A DNA stretch of 64,000 bases from JBAXBF01 sp034429745 (GTDB taxonomy: Bacteria > Chloroflexota > Anaerolineae > Anaerolineales > DRKV01): positions 26,046 through 90,045 of the forward strand of contig DAOUFY010000014.1 in NCBI GenBank assembly GCA_034429745.1, given 5' to 3'. This document shows, in pieces, positions 27,601 to 35,035 of this stretch (positions are counted from its first letter, which is position 1; each line of letters begins with the position of its first letter). The position numbers were made by a program, and so were the translations under genes. The notes beneath the pieces were generated by a model. The model was not told the DNA's origin. It did no database searches and saw only the letters and a program-made list of their open reading frames with translations.

Positions 27601-27879
27601 GACGATGTGATGGCTTAGATATGTATTGCTGATGGTGTGGAGGGTTTCAAGATCTCGTTCTGCGAGCGGTTTGGCAATAACGGAAGCTAGGGTGCGCATA
27701 TGAGCTTCAGCATCATGATCTAGTTCATGACGGAGCGTAATTGCAGTATAATAATAACTAAGCCCACTGGCTATGAAAGCAAAAAGGATCAGCACTATGG
27801 CAAGACTAAAGACAAACTGCCTTGTCAGTGAATTTTTTTGAAAGATGAGTTTTAAGTACCCAAACGAAAAGCGTTCCAT
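24631..27879 (-). CDS. membrane sensor histidine kinase with PAS and GAF domains
   Basis: A 1082-residue kinase. Two membrane helices (about 20-42 and 150-172) flank a short extracellular sensor. A HAMP-like linker, PAS (about 235-345), GAF (355-540), PAS (570-690), PAS (700-820), HisKA (SHDLRAPLRTLDGF) and HATPase (NLLSNAWKFT, GTGIGLATVQRI) follow. Its kinase core is closely similar to that of the PocR kinase, so the two kinase/regulator pairs look like a tandem duplication. The ATG at 27879 is the best start by position, although an in-frame TTG lies 15 bases upstream and neither has a clear ribosome-binding site. There is no receiver domain; the regulator downstream is the likely partner. 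Confidence 0.9.
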   Translation of the reverse strand: MERFSFGYLKLIFQKNSLTRQFVFSLAIVLILFAFIASGLSYYYTAITLRHELDHDAEAHMRTLASVIAKPLAERDLETLHTISNTYLSHHIVKAITIKDRNNNIAIRITAPLSDAAKMVKTSIVKFQDELIGEVTVIFSLKEYEEQLRRLVLISLAIFISAALVIFAATTWLLNHFLQTPLANLQHQVQALANFQEPNLLNERIVPELQPLQHAIYAAADTIRQKETELLEQRSLLRTLVDNLPTLVYIKDTQARKVLANTKDVTYCGAQHEADILGKTDLELFPAEIGAAFYADDMAVIHEGKTILNKKEKILLPNGELRWLLTSKVPFFDQHGKVIGLIGVGRDITEVITQQEELSRRAEILEQLYRAGTQLNRTLSIDDVYNTFCTFIRSMLRVDELYIFQFDAYAQMLTCGYFCLQGEAQNAHQMRALSILLKSQEELAKLPEQSTFSSPFSCYNALISQLFYGTQPLLITDQRELDSILEVLCSLKQNSPEEDQPLPSELRDYGAVILVPLLFEGKVQGIIHVISYEREAYQESQLRFLEALAIFTANALTNARLYQQAKEELAERRQAEAALARERTLLRTLIEHIPDGIYAMDAQGRKILSNRADLLNMGAQFEFEVLGKTDLEWFGEAGKQYYEDDMYVIRSGVPIINKEEHAVSKKGRQRWVLTTKLPLRDSQGNIIGLVGIGRDITEQKLANQALKESERLFRQLLDLIPHYISIKDSEGKFIIVNSALAKSFEMTPEELIGRSLLDVAMDQAEARFTLENDQQVIAGRIIQTFKDQTYTDRFGIIHWLEVTKVPIEVRGKTAVLEIGIDVTNYKLTEAALRESETRYRLLNEELERRVQERTAQLQAANQELESFSYSVSHDLRAPLRTLDGFSLALLEDYAEQLDEQGRNYLQRIRSASQRMAALIDDLLMLSRVTRAEMQIVAINLSQIARSIIEEWQAEQPYRKVTFIAPSEIIVQADRNLMGILLTNLLSNAWKFTSKHPSATIELGEFWQNGQRVIFVRDDGAGFDMAYSDRLFKAFQRLHTDAEFEGTGIGLATVQRIVLRHGGKIWAHSEVERGTTFFFILPH

Positions 27880-28000
27880 TTGGTTGACCAACAAAATGCA
27901 ACTGGCTTTTGAAAGATTTGCTTGCTGTAAAAGCGTCTAGTTAATGTACTGGGCTTATAATAATTATACCCCAACTTTGGTTGAAGGCAGATAAAAACCT

Positions 28001-29899
28001 ATGAAAAACTTTTTGAATAAACCACAATTAATAACAAGACAGCAACTGTTTGAAATGATCTTTGTCATTGTCTTGATGGCTAGTGCGTCAGCTATGAGTG
28101 CTGCGCTTGTTCAGCGCAATCCCAACGTTACTGGTGATGGTTTGCAATATACAAGTGTGGTCTTCAATGCGCTGCAAGGTTATGGTTACCGTAATTTGCC
28201 GAATATGACTTGGCTGACAGAGCCGGGCTACGGCCTGCTGACTTATTTGATGACTATTCTTGTTCAGGACAGTGAATTGGGCGGTATGCTCGTCTCGTTG
28301 GTTGCTTATGTGCTGCTTATCGCAGCTGTCTATATCACTGTACGCAGGCTGAGCTCTGCGCTCAGCGCGGCAGTAGCTGCTTTATTGGTTGCTTTTTACC
28401 CTTACTTGCTGACCTTTTCTTGGCTGAACCTTACAGATAGTGCTTATACTTTCTTTCTCTTTTTATGCTTTTCGGTTTATTCCCGCTTGCTATTGGGTGA
28501 AGGCAGATGGGGTTCTGCACTTGCCCTCGGTGTTTTGCTTGGTTGCACCACGTTGATTAGACCTGAGGGGTACGGGGCAGCACTGCTGGCTGTGGTAAGC
28601 TTGATTGTGGTTAAGCTCATCGAACTGAACAAACAAAAGAAAAAGCGGTTAGAGCTAAAAGAAGTTTGGCAAGCAGTTAGCCCCACACTTTTAAGTGCCA
28701 TCATCTTTAGCATGATCATGTTTTCTTTTTTGGTATTTATTCACCAGTTGACAGGCGCCTGGGTGATTACTCCTAAGACGCCTAATCTAGTGGCTGCAAC
28801 TCAGCCAACAAATGCTTCTGAACTGCCATTGGATTTGGAAACGATAGAGAATCAAGATACTTTGTCAGGGGAGGCAGAGAAGGAATTATCCGCTGCTGCT
28901 AATGGCAATCAAGCATTATCATCTGCAGCTAAGGAACGGCAAGCAAAGCTCGACATCCTGCCGCTTTCAGTAGCTCGGATCAGCAAAAATTGGTTAATGT
29001 GGCTGAGCTATTTTAGTGCGATGGGCGTGCAGCCGCTTTTGCCTGTTGTGGTCGTGGGATTGATCTCAGCTACGGTCAGCAATCTCCTAAAGCGGAAAGC
29101 AAAGCGGCAAAGGCAGCCGAAAACCGCGCGCTCTGCGCGAAAGACTACCGCATTGCCATTGATGGAGTGGGAAAAACCTGGCTTTTGGCAGGAACGCGGC
29201 GGCAGTTGGAGGGATAAAAAAATCCTTTTAGCTTGTTTGGTGTTCTTTGCCACATCTGCTGTATATCTGACCACAAACTTAATGTATCGTTATTTGCTGC
29301 CTTATATGGTGTATGTAATTATGCTGCTGAGTTTGTTCATTGGACATTGGGTTACAGCTTTGCGCCTTTGGTTTGCTCCAAAGTCAGCGGCAATGTTTTC
29401 TGTTGGCAGTGTGTTAGCGGTAGGGTTGTGTTATTTCTTTGCTCTTTCGCCAAGCGGCACCCTGTTTCTTTCTCGTGCCTTAGCCCTGCCGCAGATGAAT
29501 TCGCTGCCCCAGGTGATGAACATTAAGCATCTGAACCTAGGAGCTCGGGCAGCCGGCATCTGGATGAGAGATCATCTATCCTACAACGATAGCGTGTTTA
29601 TTGCCGCAAGCAAAAATACTCAAAATGGTTGTTATCTCATTCTTTATCAGATGTTTAATCGTCAGTTTCCCATCAAAGGGCGCTGTGTTTCTGCCTTTAC
29701 TATGGATGAAGTTCGCCGCTTTCTTAAAGCAGGGGGGGATTATGTAATCTTAGATGACGATTCGATTGGCTATGCTGTTGGGCTGCAACCACTGTGGAAA
29801 AATCCAGCTTTAGCAGCTGATGTCGGGTTAGAATTGGTTCATCAAGATGAGGGCGGAGCTTTTCAGGTATATCGAAATATCATAAGTGCAAGTAGATAA
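28001..29899 (+). CDS. multi-pass membrane protein, GT39/ArnT-like glycosyltransferase
   Basis: A 632-residue protein with about ten or more membrane helices in two blocks, separated by a soluble Gln/Glu-rich segment near residues 265-325. An early loop after the first helix contains NVTGDGLQYTSVVFNALQG, an acidic-residue loop in the position of the catalytic Asp of PMT/ArnT-type glycosyltransferases, followed by WLTEPGYG. The C-terminal 90 residues are soluble and lie outside the membrane (GARAAGIWMRDHL, DYVILDDDS), as in this superfamily. It would transfer a lipid-linked sugar to a surface acceptor; substrates are unknown. It is a single-gene unit between a kinase and the binding lipoprotein. 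Confidence 0.65.
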   Translation: MKNFLNKPQLITRQQLFEMIFVIVLMASASAMSAALVQRNPNVTGDGLQYTSVVFNALQGYGYRNLPNMTWLTEPGYGLLTYLMTILVQDSELGGMLVSLVAYVLLIAAVYITVRRLSSALSAAVAALLVAFYPYLLTFSWLNLTDSAYTFFLFLCFSVYSRLLLGEGRWGSALALGVLLGCTTLIRPEGYGAALLAVVSLIVVKLIELNKQKKKRLELKEVWQAVSPTLLSAIIFSMIMFSFLVFIHQLTGAWVITPKTPNLVAATQPTNASELPLDLETIENQDTLSGEAEKELSAAANGNQALSSAAKERQAKLDILPLSVARISKNWLMWLSYFSAMGVQPLLPVVVVGLISATVSNLLKRKAKRQRQPKTARSARKTTALPLMEWEKPGFWQERGGSWRDKKILLACLVFFATSAVYLTTNLMYRYLLPYMVYVIMLLSLFIGHWVTALRLWFAPKSAAMFSVGSVLAVGLCYFFALSPSGTLFLSRALALPQMNSLPQVMNIKHLNLGARAAGIWMRDHLSYNDSVFIAASKNTQNGCYLILYQMFNRQFPIKGRCVSAFTMDEVRRFLKAGGDYVILDDDSIGYAVGLQPLWKNPALAADVGLELVHQDEGGAFQVYRNIISASR

Positions 29900-29923
29900 G
29901 CAAAAAGAAGCTCAAATCTGGTC

Positions 29924-29980
29924 TTGACATGAGATTTTATTGGTGATATACTACCTACTAATCCTACAGGTTAAGTAGGT
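29924..29980 (+). promoter_or_regulatory. near-consensus promoter and inverted repeat before the binding-protein gene
   Basis: TTGACA at 29924-29929, a 17-base spacer and TATACT at 29947-29952 (with an extended TGA just before it) form one of the clearest promoters in the window. It begins 24 bases after the preceding stop. Immediately downstream lies an inverted repeat with seven-base arms (ACCTACT / AGTAGGT, 29953-29980) whose centre is itself nearly palindromic. It overlaps the expected transcription start, so it could be an operator or a 5' hairpin. An AAGGAG ribosome-binding site follows at 30012. Confidence 0.65.
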
Positions 29981-30025
29981 TAATTAAGAGCCCATTTCTA
30001 TATTTCTACTTAAGGAGAAAAGGTG

Positions 30026-31012
30026 ATGAAAGAACCACAATCCAAACGAATAAAAGCAGTTTTGTCGTTGCTGTTCTGTGTTCTCGTTTTTGTAGGTTGT
30101 CAATCTGCTTCATCTGAATCACAAGCTCAAGGAAAAAGTGAAGGGGAAAAAACAGTTATTTCTGCTTCGGGTGCCTTTGCGATTTATCCTCTGATGGTAC
30201 GTTGGGCAGAGGAATACCAAGCGTTGAATCCACAGGTGCAAATTGATGTTTCTGCAGGCGGGGCTGGCAAAGGCATGTCAGATGCAATAGCCGGGATGGT
30301 TGATATTGGCATGGTCTCGCGTGAGGTAAAGCCGGAAGAAGAGCAGCAAGGAGCTTTTAGCCTTGCGGTTGCCAAAGACGCGGTTTTTCCAACCATCTCT
30401 GCTCAGAACCCTTACCTTCAAGAATTGCTTGCTAAAGGGGTAACGAAGGAAGAGTTTGCGAAGATTTATCTGTCTCAGAATCCAATCCGTTGGGGTGATG
30501 TGCTCAACAACCCGGCTGCCGATCAAACCATCAATGTCTATACTCGCTCGGATGCCTGTGGGGCAGCGGAAGTGTGGGCAAAATTTGTTGGCGGAAAAGC
30601 ACAAGAAGATTTACAAGGGATTGGTGTTTCCGGTGATCCAGGCGTGGTAGATGCAGTGAAAAAGGACGCCTTAGGCATTGGCTATAACAATTTGAATTAT
30701 GCCTTTGATCCGAGCAGCGGCAAGCCGGTTGCAGGCGTGGCTGTTCTGCCAATTGATTTGGATGGCAACGGCAAAGCTGATGAGCATGAGGTGCTTGAAA
30801 CCAAAGGAGAAGCAGTCCAAGCAGTGGCTGAGGGTTGGTACCCTTCGCCCCCGGCACGTCCCCTATATTTAGTAACGAAGGGAAAACCAAGCGGCGCTGT
30901 GCGCGACTTTTTGCAATGGATTTTATCAGACGGACAAAAATACTTAGATGAGGTTGGCTATATTCCTTTGCCGGCGGAACAGTTGGCGAAAGAGCGTGAA
31001 AAACTGCAGTGA
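30026..31012 (+). CDS. PstS-like substrate-binding lipoprotein
   Basis: A 328-residue lipoprotein. It has a basic N-terminus, a hydrophobic helix and a lipobox with Cys25 (FVGCQS). The mature part begins with VISASGAFAIYPLMVRWAEEY and continues with VSAGGAGKGMSDAIAGMVDIGMVSRE, the phosphate-loop pattern of PstS-type binding proteins. The middle TRSDACGAAEVWAKFV is also typical. The ATG at 30026 is preferred over the GTG at 30023 by spacing from AAGGAG. No pstC, pstA or pstB follows; the next gene is convergent. It may therefore serve a distant transporter or act as a sensor. The ligand (phosphate, another oxyanion such as tungstate, or other) is not certain. Confidence 0.82.
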   Translation: MKEPQSKRIKAVLSLLFCVLVFVGCQSASSESQAQGKSEGEKTVISASGAFAIYPLMVRWAEEYQALNPQVQIDVSAGGAGKGMSDAIAGMVDIGMVSREVKPEEEQQGAFSLAVAKDAVFPTISAQNPYLQELLAKGVTKEEFAKIYLSQNPIRWGDVLNNPAADQTINVYTRSDACGAAEVWAKFVGGKAQEDLQGIGVSGDPGVVDAVKKDALGIGYNNLNYAFDPSSGKPVAGVAVLPIDLDGNGKADEHEVLETKGEAVQAVAEGWYPSPPARPLYLVTKGKPSGAVRDFLQWILSDGQKYLDEVGYIPLPAEQLAKEREKLQ

Positions 31013-31061
31013 AGTTAATTTACAGTTTATTTGGTGGTAGAAAACCTTGCGCTTGCAAAGG

Positions 31062-31856
31062 TTAGGCGATGATCACTTGTACACCCAAAGCGCGCGCTGC
31101 CTCTATAAACGTAGGCGGCGCGTTGCGATCTACAACAAGGTGATGTATTTTTTCTATTGGTGCAACGGGCAGCAAACAGACTTGCTCAATTTTGGTGTGA
31201 TCGCTTAGGACAATTAATTGCTTGCTAATGGAGATCATTTTTCGTTTGACTAGTGCCACCTCATAATCTGTGGAGGTCAGCCCATGCTGAATCGAAATGC
31301 CATCCGTTCCCATGATGCATTTGAGTATATGAAAACGACTTAGGACTTCTGCAGCAATTTCGCCGCCAACAATTTCATAGCGCGGCAAAAACAGCCCACC
31401 GCTGATGTATATGGTTGAATCGGGGCAGGTGGTTAGGATAGGAATGAGGTTAATGGCATTTGTAACAATCGTTAAATTTCGTTTGTTTGTTAACTGTTGG
31501 GCAAAAAAGCCCATCGTGCTGCCACCATCGAGCAAGAGAATATCACCATCATCAATCAATGCTGCAGCAGCTTTGCTGATTGCTTCTTTTTCTTCTTTTA
31601 ATGTTTCTTGACGAGCAGGCAATATTGATTTAGTGATAATGATTTGTTCATCGAACGATTCCGGCAGCATTGCGCCGCCGTAAGTGCGGCGCAGCAAACC
31701 GCGCTGTTCAAGCTCTGCTAAATCGAGGCGAATACTTGAGGGGCTAACATTGAATTGAGTTGCTAGATCGGCAACGAGAATTTTTTTATTTTCCATCAAT
31801 TGTTCCATAATGAGCCGTAATCGTTCTTCTCTAAAATAGTCGCCCCGTTTTTGCAT
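31062..31856 (-). CDS. DeoR-family transcriptional regulator
   Basis: A 264-residue regulator. An N-terminal DeoR-type winged helix-turn-helix (about 6-62; LRLIMEQLMENKKILVADLA, FNVSPSSIRLDLAELEQRG) is followed by the sugar-phosphate-binding DeoRC domain, with LLDGGSTMGFFAQQL, ITNA-like TIVTNAINLI and VLSDHTKI. Proteins of this family repress sugar catabolism genes and are released by phosphorylated sugars. Its target is unknown; the sugar permease/kinase at the left edge is 29 kb away. It is monocistronic and has a consensus promoter on its own strand (31896-31924). Confidence 0.9.
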   Translation of the reverse strand: MQKRGDYFREERLRLIMEQLMENKKILVADLATQFNVSPSSIRLDLAELEQRGLLRRTYGGAMLPESFDEQIIITKSILPARQETLKEEKEAISKAAAALIDDGDILLLDGGSTMGFFAQQLTNKRNLTIVTNAINLIPILTTCPDSTIYISGGLFLPRYEIVGGEIAAEVLSRFHILKCIMGTDGISIQHGLTSTDYEVALVKRKMISISKQLIVLSDHTKIEQVCLLPVAPIEKIHHLVVDRNAPPTFIEAARALGVQVIIA

Positions 31857-31895
31857 TTGCTTAATGTTTCCTTTCGTTAATTGTTTATTGTTGTT

Positions 31896-31924
31896 ATTGT
31901 AAGAGGGAAAAGATGTTTTGTCAA
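31896..31924 (-). promoter_or_regulatory. consensus promoter of the DeoR-family gene
   Basis: On the minus strand TTGACA (complement of 31919-31924), a 17-base spacer and TACAAT (complement of 31896-31901) sit about 40 bases before the regulator's ATG. The region just downstream carries repeats of a TTGTTATTG-like sequence on the plus strand, which could be autoregulatory sites. The remaining bases up to 32056 show nothing else. Confidence 0.65.
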
Positions 31925-32056
31925 TTAGGATAGGGAGAGTAACGTTGCTGAGGAGATCGGCCGGCGATCCTGACCTTCATTCTCAGCTTCGCGCTGATAT
32001 ATCACGCTTCTTTATATTGAAGAGGTTTTTAAAGCCAACAACTGAAGGATTAATAC

Positions 32057-34876
32057 TCAGTCTTCTTGAGGAGGAATGTATGTCTGTGGGGTAATGCCGG
32101 CTTTAATGGCGCGGCTGATCTTTTGCAGCATTTGTTGGAGATCGATTAATTTGACTGGCTTATCTAGGTAATCATTCATGCCGGCGGCGAGACATTTTTC
32201 GCGATCACCTTTCATTGCCATGGCTGTCATGGCAATGATAAACGGTTGCCTAGCAGGTTCGATTTCAGCTCGAATGTGTTGGGTAGCTTCGAGTCCGTCC
32301 ATTTCAGGCATGTGCACATCCATTAACACAATATCATAGGATTGGCGTTTAATAGCAAGTAAAGCCTCAACACCATTGGAGGCTAAATCAGCTCGATAGC
32401 CAAGGCGTTTAAGTAATTGTGTGGCTACAATTTGATTGGTTGAATTATCTTCTACCAACAGAATATGCAGGGGCAAAATTTCTTCGGGTTCAATAAGCTC
32501 ACTTGGGAGTTGGTTGGAAGCTGCAGGCTCAAGGGCAATATCAGTTTTTTCTAACTGAACAGTAAAGGTAAAGGTTGAGCCCTTGCCGGGAATACCTTCG
32601 CTTTCCGCCCAAATTTGCCCGCCCATCATTTCAACTAGCCGCTTGCAAATGGCTAACCCTAACCCGCTGCCGCCAAAAAGACGGGTAGTTGAGGTATCAA
32701 CTTGACTGAAAGATTTAAACAGGAGATCAAGTTTGTTAGGGGGAATTCCTATACCGCTGTCGCGTATGCTGAAAAGCAGCTCATAGGTTTTTTCTGTTTC
32801 AGTTTGCAGCTGGGCGTGTAAAATAATTATCCCTTTTTCGGTAAATTTAATTGCGTTGTTAATCAGGTTGACGAGCACTTGGCGCAGTCGAGTTACATCT
32901 CCATTGACAGTTTGAGGAACATTTGGCTCAATGATGAGCTCAAAAGTAAGCCCTTTTTCGGCAATAAGTGGGTTGAATAGTGCTGCACTCTCCTCGATAC
33001 AGTTGTGCAGATGAAAAGGATGTTTTTCTAAGGTTAACTTTCCCGACTCGATGCGAGAGAAATCGAGGATGTCATTGATAATGGAAAGCAACGTTTCACT
33101 GCTCTTGCGGATGGTTTCAGCCCACATTTTTTGCTCATCATTAAGGGGGGAATCGATCAGCAAACTGCTTAAGCCGATGATGGCATTCATTGGGGTACGG
33201 ATTTCATGGCTCATGTTGGCAAGGAATTCACTCTTGGCGCGGTTGGCTGCCTCGGCTTTTTCTGTTAAAATTTTAGCTTGCTGTATGGCTTCTGATAATT
33301 CTTGGTTTGCACGTTTTAAATTCTCTTCCGCTTTCCTTTGCTCGGTTATGTCGTTTCCGGCGCAGATGACGAAGCGTACATTGCCATCTGCATCAAGCCA
33401 AGGTGTTTTTTTAATGGCGATCAATCGTCTTTCGCCTTGCACGTTCGTCAGCCATTCTTCGCAATAATAAGGGCGTTTTGTTTGAAAAACAATCTGGTTG
33501 CTCTGCCGGCAAATCTCTGCTACATCAGGCGGGAAGAGCTCAGTGAGTTTTTTATATTCCATTTCGTTGGGAGCTTTGCCAAAAAAGTCAGCATGAGCGC
33601 GGTTAACTTTGCCGTATGTATCCTCATTGGAAAGGAACCAGATTTGAGTATCAATGTTGTCAAGCAGCAGCTGCTGTTCTTTTGTCTGACGTTCTAGCCT
33701 GTGTTGTAACTCCCAACGCGCAGTCATATCAATAAACTGCCCAATGAAATACAATGGCTGATGAGTCTCATCGCGTACCAACGCCAAGCGCAAGAGAGCA
33801 TGGATGCTATGCCCTTGTTTATGAATGTATTGTTTTTCTATGGTTACGTATTCTGCATTTCCATCGAGAAGTTGCTGGCGAGCAGCTTCGTTGTAGGGTA
33901 TCTCTTCTGGCAAGGAAAGGTCGCGATAGTTTTTAGCAAGCATTTCCTCTTTGGTATAGCCTAAGGTTTGACAGAAGGCTTGGTTTACAGCTAAGTAGTT
34001 GCCTTGCAGGTCAGTTATTCCAATCGAAATGGGTGAGTGTTCAAAAACCTGGCGCAATTCTTCTTCATTCTTGCGCAAAGCCTGTTCCATTGTAATGCGC
34101 TGGGTGAGGTCTTGGACCAAAACCAAATAACCGCGATGCTGATGAAAATAAATAATTGGCGATATGGATACATGCAAATAAATCTTGCCCGAGCGGACAG
34201 TCTCATACAGGTTATGTGCTCTAACAAGGTCGAAATCAAAGAGTGACTCGTATTCGACGTTTTTGCCCGCCTTTAACTGGGCTTTTGCTTCAGCTGATAT
34301 GTTGGGGTCATCAAATAGTTTAAAACCCTTGACTTGATCTACGCTGGAAATACCGAAGATTTCAAGGCAGGCGCGATTGACATCCAGCAGAGTGCCTTGG
34401 CTATCGTACAGTTCAATGCCGATTGGGGATTGATAATAAATATTTTGAAATAGTTCACGACTTTCCCAAAGTTCTTCTTGGGTTTGGATTAGATCAGTGA
34501 TGTCTTCAGCAATTCCGTAAGAAAAGAGAGGCTGCTGTCCATTTTTATCAAGTAAATAATTCCTTGTCCACACCCAGTGCACGCTTCGATCGGGCAGGAT
34601 TATGCGGTATTTTTCGCTGAATTTGGCTGTAAAAAAGTGATTGAGGGTTTGCTGAATTTGAGGTTTATCTTCAGGATGAATATTGAAAAATAAAGATTGC
34701 GGATCTTCATGGAGCTGTTTTAAGTTGCCGCCCCACTTGGTTTCAAAAGCTTGGTTAATGTAAATAAATCGCTGATTTTGATGATCGAAAAGCCAGATGA
34801 CTTCGCTAAACTGATCAAGCGCGCTCTTGATAAGCAGAAGGTTGTTTAGAGTAATGTTAGAAAAAAGGCGGTTCAT
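32057..34876 (-). CDS. hybrid histidine kinase with four PAS domains and a C-terminal receiver
   Basis: A 939-residue soluble protein. Four PAS domains occupy about residues 15-515. HisKA with the phospho-His in FLANMSHEIRTPMNAIIG lies near 565. HATPase follows with LVNLINNAIKFTEKG and GSGLGLAICKRLVEMMGG. A C-terminal receiver (about 815-930) has phospho-Asp in DIVLMDVHMPEMDG. The core belongs to the hybrid-kinase class with MSHEIRTP, different from the SHDLR(S/A)P kinases nearby, so it is not part of that duplication. No Hpt domain is present, so phosphotransfer must use a separate protein. It is monocistronic, with a promoter at 34931-34959. Confidence 0.92.
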   Translation of the reverse strand: MNRLFSNITLNNLLLIKSALDQFSEVIWLFDHQNQRFIYINQAFETKWGGNLKQLHEDPQSLFFNIHPEDKPQIQQTLNHFFTAKFSEKYRIILPDRSVHWVWTRNYLLDKNGQQPLFSYGIAEDITDLIQTQEELWESRELFQNIYYQSPIGIELYDSQGTLLDVNRACLEIFGISSVDQVKGFKLFDDPNISAEAKAQLKAGKNVEYESLFDFDLVRAHNLYETVRSGKIYLHVSISPIIYFHQHRGYLVLVQDLTQRITMEQALRKNEEELRQVFEHSPISIGITDLQGNYLAVNQAFCQTLGYTKEEMLAKNYRDLSLPEEIPYNEAARQQLLDGNAEYVTIEKQYIHKQGHSIHALLRLALVRDETHQPLYFIGQFIDMTARWELQHRLERQTKEQQLLLDNIDTQIWFLSNEDTYGKVNRAHADFFGKAPNEMEYKKLTELFPPDVAEICRQSNQIVFQTKRPYYCEEWLTNVQGERRLIAIKKTPWLDADGNVRFVICAGNDITEQRKAEENLKRANQELSEAIQQAKILTEKAEAANRAKSEFLANMSHEIRTPMNAIIGLSSLLIDSPLNDEQKMWAETIRKSSETLLSIINDILDFSRIESGKLTLEKHPFHLHNCIEESAALFNPLIAEKGLTFELIIEPNVPQTVNGDVTRLRQVLVNLINNAIKFTEKGIIILHAQLQTETEKTYELLFSIRDSGIGIPPNKLDLLFKSFSQVDTSTTRLFGGSGLGLAICKRLVEMMGGQIWAESEGIPGKGSTFTFTVQLEKTDIALEPAASNQLPSELIEPEEILPLHILLVEDNSTNQIVATQLLKRLGYRADLASNGVEALLAIKRQSYDIVLMDVHMPEMDGLEATQHIRAEIEPARQPFIIAMTAMAMKGDREKCLAAGMNDYLDKPVKLIDLQQMLQKISRAIKAGITPQTYIPPQED

Positions 34877-34930
34877 AACCGTTTGTTTGATGCTGAATAA
34901 GTGAAATTATATTTAGGCTTATCTGGAATA

Positions 34931-34959
34931 ATTATATCATTTTTGAAATCATTAGTAAA
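34931..34959 (-). promoter_or_regulatory. promoter of the hybrid kinase gene
   Basis: On the minus strand TTTACT (complement of 34954-34959), a 17-base spacer and TATAAT (complement of 34931-34936) lie about 55 bases upstream of the kinase ATG. A weaker TATAAT for the rightward Ser/Thr kinase gene is seen at 34988-34993 without a good -35. Confidence 0.5.
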
Positions 34960-35035
34960 TTAAGGATCAGAGTGAGAACACTCGTAATATAATATAGGTA
35001 GATTGGTGTCGGGTTTTGGCGGAGGAGAAAACATT

